From assembly GCA_947177115.1 (NCBI GenBank), contig CAMWTG010000172.1:1-6060 (forward strand): a DNA stretch of 6,060 nt, read 5' to 3'. The translations under genes and the position numbers were made by a program. The notes beneath the pieces were generated by a model. That model worked only from the letters and a program-made list of their open reading frames with translations. It ran no database searches and was not told the origin of the DNA. Below, one piece after another: positions 1 through 4,630 of the stretch (position 1 is the stretch's first letter; every line of letters begins with the position of its first letter). Origin of the DNA: an uncultured Clostridia bacterium. GTDB taxonomy: Bacteria > Bacillota > Clostridia > Oscillospirales > Oscillospiraceae.

Positions 1-8
1 CACCGCAT
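1..8 (-). CDS. Probable start of a leftward gene, only its first two codons in the window
   Basis: Reading the minus strand, an ATG begins at position 8 and the frame runs off the left edge. It is preceded by a near-perfect Shine-Dalgarno sequence, AAGGAGG (complement of 18-24), with 9 bases between it and the ATG. That combination rarely occurs by chance, and the other three genes here use similar sites. Only two full codons (Met-Arg) are visible, so nothing can be said about the product. If real, it is divergent from the SLH-hydrolase gene that begins at 275. A weak -10-like TATAGT lies on the minus strand at 53-48, without a convincing -35 at the right distance. Confidence 0.4.
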
Positions 9-17
9 TTTCCTCCG

Positions 18-24
18 CCTCCTT
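18..24 (-). promoter_or_regulatory. Shine-Dalgarno site for the leftward gene at the left edge
   Basis: The minus strand reads AAGGAGG here, 9 bases before an ATG at 8. This site is the main support for a leftward gene. A second purine run (GGAGGA, 16-11) is too close to the ATG to serve. Confidence 0.45.
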
Positions 25-99
25 TTTACCGATTCTCAAGTGTGTCGACTATAGCCGCTGCAGGGATCCGCAAAAGCAGCTTCGGCTGAAGACTTCATT

Positions 100-153
100 G
101 TCAACAAAGCACGCCGGTGGGCCTCCGGCGTATTCTTTTTCAACCGCTTTGAC
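100..153. repeat. Imperfect palindrome with a GC-rich, terminator-like core
   Basis: The core is a perfect 7-bp stem, ACGCCGG (111-117) with CCGGCGT (125-131), closing a 7-base loop. It is followed on the plus strand by ATTCTTTTT, the form of a rho-independent terminator. An outer stem can extend it: GTCA plus AAGC (100-103, 107-110) pair with GCTTTGAC (146-153), leaving a 3-base bulge on the left and about 14 unpaired bases on the right. As a plus-strand terminator it would need a transcript coming from the left, yet a leftward gene appears to start at 8. It may instead be a small dispersed palindromic repeat, or may insulate the promoter at 185-213 from upstream transcription. Confidence 0.5.
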
Positions 154-184
154 TATATTTTTGGAAGAGATTGCCGTTCGGATA

Positions 185-213
185 TTGCTATTTCCGTCCG
201 CTGCGATTATACT
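185..213 (+). promoter_or_regulatory. Candidate sigma-A promoter for the SLH-hydrolase gene
   Basis: A -35 element TTGCTA (185-190, 4 of 6 to TTGACA) and a -10 element TATACT (208-213, 5 of 6 to TATAAT) are separated by exactly 17 bases. Transcription would start near 220, giving a 5' leader of about 55 bases. The surrounding 130-275 stretch is visibly more AT-rich than the genes. Its position downstream of the terminator-like hairpin and just upstream of the chosen start supports it. Confidence 0.6.
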
Positions 214-261
214 GGAGAAAAATGTAAAGATCTGCGGTTTTTTCAAGATCACCATAAAGGC

Positions 262-268
262 AAGGGAG
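262..268 (+). promoter_or_regulatory. Ribosome binding site that sets the start of the SLH-hydrolase gene
   Basis: AAGGGAG lies 6 bases before the ATG at 275. The frame stays open upstream as far as position 2, and a TTG at 98 would give a longer protein. That extension would cross the hairpin and the promoter and bury the signal peptide inside the chain. This site decides for 275. Confidence 0.8.
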
Positions 269-274
269 AGTACC

Positions 275-2176
275 ATGAAGAAACGCATCGTAATCCCGAT
301 CGCTGCCTGCGGCCTGGCCCTGGTCCTGGCAGCTGCGGCATTCATTAGCCCGGCCCAGGAGCCTCCCGCTCTGACGGCAGAAGCCCCCATAGCGGAACAG
401 ATCTCCAGCTATGCGGCGGGAGACGCCGGGGAGGCGGAGCCCGAAGCTGCGGATACGCCGGAGGAGGCGGCCGCTCCCGTATTTACCCTGGAGCAAATAC
501 GGAAGGCCGCTTTTTCAGATGTACCCGCTGCCTCCGGACAGGCGGACTATATCAGTTACGCTGCCTATTGCGGCTTCATGGATGCCGCAGAAGAGGATCG
601 GTTTGCCCCGGAGGCCTTTGCCTCCCGCGCGGAGCTGGTGTCCGCCCTTTGGCAGATCAGCGGACAGGAGGAAACGGCCTATCGCGGCCAGTTCTCCGAT
701 GTATCCGCCGGGGATCCCTGGGCCAACGCAGTGTCCTGGGCGGTGGAAACGGACATTGCCGCCGGGACGGAGGAGGGAATCTTTTCCCCCCAATCGCCGG
801 TCTCCCGGGGACAGCTGGCTGTGTTTCTTCATCGCTTTGCCGCCCCGGAGGAAGAGGCGGAGGCATCCCTGGCATCCTACCGGGATGAGGACCAGGTGCT
901 GGAGTATGCCCGCCGCCCCATGGCCTGGGCGCTGGAAAACCGCCTGTTTGCCGGCATGGTTTCGGATACTATTTATCCCGACCTGCCCGTCTCCCGTGGG
1001 CAGCTGGCCCAGGCGCTGGTGGCCCTCGTTGCCTATGAGAGCGGGGAACCCTTGGCCCTCTCTTTGACGGAGAAACTGGAAACGCCCCGGGTGGAGAGCG
1101 CCAGCCGGGCCCGCCATGAGGATATCCAAAAGAAAGTGGAGGCCGTGGCGGCAAAATACGGGGCCATGGGCCTGCAGGTAGCCGTGGTGGAGGATGGGGA
1201 AGTCACGGACGCCTTCGCCTGCGGCTGGGCGGTAAAGGATTCCGTGCCCATGACGCCGGAGCATAAGATCCGGTCGGCCTCCATTACCAAGGTGGCCGTG
1301 GGCATAGCCGCCATGATATTGCGGGAGGAGGGCATTGTCAGTCTGGACGAGAGCATTGGGAGCTATTGGGGTGTTGCTGCCCGGAATCCCTCGTATCCGG
1401 ACGATCCTGTTTCGATCCGTACCCTGCTCTCCCATACCTCCTCCCTGCGGGTATTCGGCTGGGACACTTCCCGGAGCTATGACGCGGTGCGCGTCCGCCT
1501 TCAGTCCGGGGACAGCTATATGAAGGCCAAGCCCGGCTCCGGTCAGGCCTGGGGGTACAATAATTACGCCTTCGGCGTTCTGGGCCAGACCCTGGAGCTG
1601 GCCTCCGGCAAATATCTGGACGAGATCCTGGATGACCGCCTCTGGTCTGTCATGGGCATTGATGCCGCCTTTGAGAGCGGCTCCGTCCAAAAGACGGACC
1701 GGCTGGCTACTCTCTATGAGGGCGGAAAGGTGTTCACCGCCTACAAGACCCTGCTGAAAAATGTCCGCCCCTCCTCCCTGGGAGCCAGCGGGGACAACTA
1801 TTCCGGCGGCATGACCATCAGCGCGCCGGAGCTGGCCCGGATGGCGGCGGTGCTGGTAAACGATGGCCGCTATGAGGGATTGCAGCTTCTCAGCGAGGAA
1901 TCCGTATCCCTGCTGGAAAGCGACAGCGGCATCCGGATCTCCGATGGCAGCCAGCAGGCCCTGCCCCTGCGTTTCCGGGACGGCCTCTATGGCCGGGACA
2001 GGCTCTACTACCACACCGGCAGCGGCTACGGCGTCTACAATCTGCTGACCTACGATCCCGAGGCCAGGGACGCCGTAGTGGTCCTCTCCACCGGCGCCGC
2101 CGGGGACAAGGATGAACAGAACATTTACGCCGTCTGTGGAGAGATCACCCGGTATATCTATGATGTGATCCGGTGA
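275..2176 (+). CDS. Secreted SLH-domain serine hydrolase of the class C beta-lactamase/D-peptidase fold
   Basis: The 633-residue product begins MKKR followed by a hydrophobic stretch (about residues 5-24), a Sec signal peptide, then an Ala/Glu/Pro-rich linker to about residue 68. Three SLH repeats follow (roughly 78-127, 138-189 and 199-254). They carry FSDV at 80-83 and 140-143, SRAE in the first, and VSRGQLA in the second and third. In the family, SLH repeats bind secondary cell-wall polymer and hold proteins at the surface. Residues about 280-630 form a PF00144-type serine hydrolase: nucleophile motif S336-I-T-K339, second motif Y428-N-N430, and H580-T-G582 in place of the KTG of true beta-lactamases. 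This pattern is typical of esterases, D-amino-acid peptidases and PBP4*-like enzymes, so peptidoglycan or D-peptide hydrolysis is more likely than antibiotic resistance. The substrate cannot be read from sequence. The gene is monocistronic, with its own promoter and terminator. Family confidence is high; exact function is unknown. Confidence 0.93.
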   Translation: MKKRIVIPIAACGLALVLAAAAFISPAQEPPALTAEAPIAEQISSYAAGDAGEAEPEAADTPEEAAAPVFTLEQIRKAAFSDVPAASGQADYISYAAYCGFMDAAEEDRFAPEAFASRAELVSALWQISGQEETAYRGQFSDVSAGDPWANAVSWAVETDIAAGTEEGIFSPQSPVSRGQLAVFLHRFAAPEEEAEASLASYRDEDQVLEYARRPMAWALENRLFAGMVSDTIYPDLPVSRGQLAQALVALVAYESGEPLALSLTEKLETPRVESASRARHEDIQKKVEAVAAKYGAMGLQVAVVEDGEVTDAFACGWAVKDSVPMTPEHKIRSASITKVAVGIAAMILREEGIVSLDESIGSYWGVAARNPSYPDDPVSIRTLLSHTSSLRVFGWDTSRSYDAVRVRLQSGDSYMKAKPGSGQAWGYNNYAFGVLGQTLELASGKYLDEILDDRLWSVMGIDAAFESGSVQKTDRLATLYEGGKVFTAYKTLLKNVRPSSLGASGDNYSGGMTISAPELARMAAVLVNDGRYEGLQLLSEESVSLLESDSGIRISDGSQQALPLRFRDGLYGRDRLYYHTGSGYGVYNLLTYDPEARDAVVVLSTGAAGDKDEQNIYAVCGEITRYIYDVIR

Positions 2177-2211
2177 GCGATCCCCCGTACAGCCGTCCAT
2201 TTTCTTGGAGA

Positions 2212-2236
2212 AGCCGGTTTAACCGGCTGTTGTGTT
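2212..2236 (+). terminator. Rho-independent terminator after the SLH-hydrolase gene
   Basis: AGCCGGTT (2212-2219) and AACCGGCT (2221-2228) are exact inverted complements around one base; a real hairpin would have about 6-7 bp and a 3-5 base loop. The T-rich tract GTTGTGTTTT follows. It lies 35 bases beyond the stop codon. The stem is short and the T tract is interrupted, so termination may be partial. Confidence 0.6.
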
Positions 2237-2258
2237 TTCCATATCTGTGTGTTATGAT
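2230..2258 (+). promoter_or_regulatory. Candidate extended -10 promoter for the MATE-esterase operon
   Basis: An extended -10, TG-T-TATGAT (2250-2258), lies 17 bases after TTGTGT (2230-2235), which matches only the TTG half of a -35 box. The TG dinucleotide would compensate for the weak -35. Transcription would begin near 2265, leaving a leader of about 35 bases. The -35 overlaps the T tract of the preceding terminator. Confidence 0.5.
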
Positions 2259-2285
2259 GTTTTTACTGTATTTTTCTACATAAGG

Positions 2286-2292
2286 AAAGGAG
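2286..2292 (+). promoter_or_regulatory. Ribosome binding site selecting the GTG start of the MATE gene
   Basis: AAAGGAG is followed after 7 bases by GTG at 2300, the first codon of the frame that gives a complete MATE N-terminus. A TTG at 2296 is in a different frame and leads only to a short shadow frame. No in-frame ATG occurs before residue 12, which would be too far from this site. Confidence 0.8.
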
Positions 2293-2299
2293 CCATTGG

Positions 2300-3688
2300 G
2301 TGAAGATCAAGGAATTATTCAGCGCCCACGACATGACCGTGGGGCCGCCCTGGCAGCGGATCGCGGAGTTTGCCGTGCCCATGCTCATCGGCAATCTGGC
2401 CCAGCAGCTGTACAACACGGCGGATTCCATTGTGGTGGGCCACTATGTGGGGGACAACGCCCTGGCGGCGGTGGGCAGCGCGGCCCCTATCCTGAACCTG
2501 CTGCTAGCCCTGTTCGTGGGCATTTCCACCGGAGCCGGCATCGTCATCTCCCAGAATTACGGTGCGGGAAACCGCGAGAAGCTGTCCGAATCCATCGGCA
2601 ACTGTATCACGCTGGCCGCCATTGCCTCCGCCGTGACCATGGCGGCCGGGGTGGCGGTGACCACGCCGATGCTGCGCCTGCTGGACACGCCGGCATCCAT
2701 CATCAACTGGAGCGGCGACTACCTGCACATCATCTTCTGGGGCGTGGCAGGGTGTGCCTTTTATAATATCCTCTCCGGCATTCTGCGGGGACTGGGGGAT
2801 TCCGTGTCCGCCCTGGCCTTTCTGCTACTGTCCACGGTGCTGAACATCGGCCTGGACGTCTGGTTTGTGGCGGGGTTCGACATGAAGGTGGCCGGGGTGG
2901 CTCTGGCTACGGTGCTGGCCCAGGGCATCTCGGCGGTGATGTGCCTGTTCAAGCTGCTGCGGATGGGGGACATTTTTGAGCTCACCTTCTCCAGCCTCCG
3001 GCTGCGGCGGGACAGCGCCCTGCGGATCGTCCGCATCGGCATTCCCTCCGGCATCACCCAGGCTATCATGTCCGTGGCGATGCTGGTGGTCCAGTCTCTT
3101 ACCAACAGCCTGGGGGAGTCGGTCATTGCCTGCAATGTGATCATCATGCGGGTGGATGGCTTCGCCATGATGCCCAACATGTCTTTCGGGCAGGCCATGA
3201 GCGTCTATGCGGGGCAGAACGTGGGCGCCAGAAAGATCGACCGGGTAAACGAGGGGCTCAAGCAGGGCAGCATCATGGCGGTGGGCTTTGCCTGCGCCAT
3301 TACGGCCTGCCTGCTGCTGTTCGGCCACCATCTGTTTGCTCTGTTCACCGACACCGGGGCGCTGATCGACCTGGCGGTGCGGATGATGCGGATCCTGGCG
3401 CCCGGATATATTGCCATTGCCATCAGCCAGGTGCTGGGCGGCGTCATGCGGGGCGCCGGAGATACGGTGACCCCCATGTGGATCTCCCTGTTCACCACCA
3501 TCTGCCTGCGGGTGCCCCTGGCCTATACCCTGGCGTGGCTGACCCGGTGCGAGGAATGGCCCAACGGCCGGCCCGAGGCCCTGTTCATCTCCCTGCTGGT
3601 GCCCTGGGTGCTGGGCGCGGTGGTTTCCGCCGTGGCCTACCGCCGGGGCGGCTGGCGAAAAGCCCTGTCCGCCGATGGGCTGGCATAG
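2300..3688 (+). CDS. MATE-family multidrug/cation antiporter
   Basis: The 462-residue integral membrane protein has the usual length for the family, with about 12 hydrophobic segments. MATE transporters expel organic cations, drugs or metabolites in exchange for Na+ or H+. The two-fold internal repeat is visible. The N half (about 20-220) has NTADSIVVG (39-47), SQNYGAGN (84-91) and LRGLGDS (162-168) followed by LNIGLD. The C half (about 240-445) repeats these as GQNVGARK (305-312) and MRGAGDT (383-389). This is the layout of Clostridia NorM/MepA-like members. It ends in a basic cytoplasmic tail (RRGGWRK, 448-454). It starts with GTG and is followed after 26 bases by the esterase gene with no terminator between, so the two are probably one transcript. 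Substrate is not predictable. No regulator gene is visible next to it. Confidence 0.95.
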   Translation: MKIKELFSAHDMTVGPPWQRIAEFAVPMLIGNLAQQLYNTADSIVVGHYVGDNALAAVGSAAPILNLLLALFVGISTGAGIVISQNYGAGNREKLSESIGNCITLAAIASAVTMAAGVAVTTPMLRLLDTPASIINWSGDYLHIIFWGVAGCAFYNILSGILRGLGDSVSALAFLLLSTVLNIGLDVWFVAGFDMKVAGVALATVLAQGISAVMCLFKLLRMGDIFELTFSSLRLRRDSALRIVRIGIPSGITQAIMSVAMLVVQSLTNSLGESVIACNVIIMRVDGFAMMPNMSFGQAMSVYAGQNVGARKIDRVNEGLKQGSIMAVGFACAITACLLLFGHHLFALFTDTGALIDLAVRMMRILAPGYIAIAISQVLGGVMRGAGDTVTPMWISLFTTICLRVPLAYTLAWLTRCEEWPNGRPEALFISLLVPWVLGAVVSAVAYRRGGWRKALSADGLA

Positions 3689-3700
3689 GGCGCGAGCGGA

Positions 3701-3708
3701 AAAGGAGG
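3701..3708 (+). promoter_or_regulatory. Strong ribosome binding site of the esterase gene
   Basis: AAAGGAGG lies 6 bases before the ATG at 3715, inside the 26-base gap after the MATE stop codon. The open frame reaches back to 3478 within the MATE gene, but that part is an overlap shadow; this site fixes the start at 3715. Confidence 0.88.
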
Positions 3709-3714
3709 CGGTCC

Positions 3715-4590
3715 ATGATCCACGAAACCATATCTCTGACAGTCCCCGGCGCAGACGGGGCCGCAGAGCTGATCACCTACGCGCCGGACAACTTTCCCGA
3801 GCTGGGCGCTAACCGTCTGCGGCCCGCCCTCATCATCTGCCCTGGCGGCGGCTATCATTTTCTTACCGACCGGGAGGGAGAGCCGGTGGCGCTCCGCTTC
3901 GCGGGTCTGGGCTGCGCAGCCTTCCTGCTGAAATACCATGTGGCCCCCCGGGCCCGATGGCCTGTGCCCCAGCGGCAGCTGCTCTCCGCAGTTGCTTATG
4001 TCCGGGACCATTGGCAGCGCTACCACATTGATCCCCACGCTGTGGTGGTCATGGGCTTCTCCGCTGGGGGGCACCTGGCGGGCAGCGCGGGGCTTATGTG
4101 GAACAAACAGGAGATCTATCGCCCACTCCGCCGCCGTCCGGCGGTGTTCCGTCCTGACGGGGCGGTGCTGTGCTATCCGGTGGTCACCAGCGGCCCCGCC
4201 GCCCACCGGGGCTCCATGGAAAACCTGCTGGGGGAACGGTATGAGGAGCTGCTGGAGCTGGTTTCCCTGGAAAGGCGGGTCACCCGGCAGGCACCTCCCT
4301 TCTTTATCTGGCATACTGTGGACGACACCTGCGTCCCGGTAGAAAACTCCCTGCTGCTGGATAAGGCCCTGCGGGCCCGGGGCGTGGAGTCGGAGCTGCA
4401 TATCTATCCCCACGGCAGCCACGGCCAGTCCCTGGCAGATCATACGGTATTTGCTCCGGGACAGGACTGGGCGGTTTCCGCTCCCTGCTCCATGTGGGTG
4501 ACCCACTGCGCCGCTTGGCTCCACCGGCACTTCGGTGACTACGCGCTTGCACCCCATCCGGATGAGGCGCCAAAGAAAAAGCGGAAATAG
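3715..4590 (+). CDS. Alpha/beta-hydrolase, acetyl-esterase/lipase type
   Basis: The 291-residue product has no signal peptide and should be cytoplasmic. The fold shows in order: the oxyanion-hole segment CPGGGYHFL (42-50); REGEPVALRFAGLG (53-66), typical of the BD-FAE/Aes-like carbohydrate acetyl-esterase group; the nucleophile elbow G114-F-S116-A-G118-G-H; the acid in HTVDDTCVPVENS (200-212), most likely D204; and the base in YPHGSHG (231-237), most likely H236. The triad is thus complete. Members hydrolyse short-chain acyl esters, often acetyl groups on sugars, but the actual substrate is unknown here. It is the second gene of a likely operon with the MATE exporter. A role in modifying something that is exported or entering the cell is conceivable but not shown. 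The C-terminus ends in a Lys/Arg-rich tail (PKKKRK, 286-291) beyond the hydrolase fold. A GC-rich terminator follows at once. Confidence 0.92.
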   Translation: MIHETISLTVPGADGAAELITYAPDNFPELGANRLRPALIICPGGGYHFLTDREGEPVALRFAGLGCAAFLLKYHVAPRARWPVPQRQLLSAVAYVRDHWQRYHIDPHAVVVMGFSAGGHLAGSAGLMWNKQEIYRPLRRRPAVFRPDGAVLCYPVVTSGPAAHRGSMENLLGERYEELLELVSLERRVTRQAPPFFIWHTVDDTCVPVENSLLLDKALRARGVESELHIYPHGSHGQSLADHTVFAPGQDWAVSAPCSMWVTHCAAWLHRHFGDYALAPHPDEAPKKKRK

Positions 4591-4593
4591 ACA

Positions 4594-4630
4594 GCGCCCC
4601 GGCCTTTCCGCCGGGGCGCCGCTCTTTATT
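4594..4630. terminator. Strong hairpin terminator between convergent genes
   Basis: GCGCCCCGGC (4594-4603) and GCCGGGGCGC (4610-4619) form a perfect 10-bp stem with a 6-base loop, starting 3 bases after the esterase stop. On the plus strand it is followed by CGCTCTTTATT, a modest T tract. On the minus strand the downstream sequence is less T-rich (GTCTATTTCCGCTTTTT). It probably ends the MATE-esterase transcript and may also serve the convergent XpaC-type gene. The stop codon of that gene (4628-4626) lies inside the plus-strand T tract. Confidence 0.85.

Noticed and set aside
77..88. CAGC-TTCG-GCTG mini hairpin with a UUCG-type tetraloop.
   Set aside because: A stem of only 4 bp without extension or a T tract is too weak to call a regulatory element.
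99..104. Minus-strand TTGACA, a perfect -35 consensus, as promoter for the leftward gene.
   Set aside because: No -10-like sequence occurs 16-18 bases downstream on that strand.
229..250. GATCT / AGATC inverted pair in the leader of the SLH-hydrolase gene, considered as a riboswitch or attenuator.
   Set aside because: It is a 5-bp stem with a 12-base loop and no conserved riboswitch motif; this is likely by chance.
98..274. In-frame TTG-initiated 59-residue extension of the SLH-hydrolase.
   Set aside because: It would span the hairpin and the promoter, has no ribosome binding site, and would bury the signal peptide; the ATG at 275 has a good site.
305..312. Lipobox-like I-A-A-C at residues 9-12 of the SLH-hydrolase.
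   Set aside because: The hydrophobic core before the Cys is only about five residues and the hydrophobic stretch continues after it, so a type I signal peptide or anchor fits better than a lipoprotein.
515..2200. Long minus-strand frame of 561 codons opposite the SLH-hydrolase.
   Set aside because: Its translation is low-complexity Gly/His/Gln-rich with no recognisable domain, typical of an antisense shadow in GC-rich DNA; the plus strand has clear domains and motifs.
3637..4557. Minus-strand frame of 306 codons opposite the esterase.
   Set aside because: It has no domain or ribosome binding site and mirrors the codon pattern of the real gene on the other strand.
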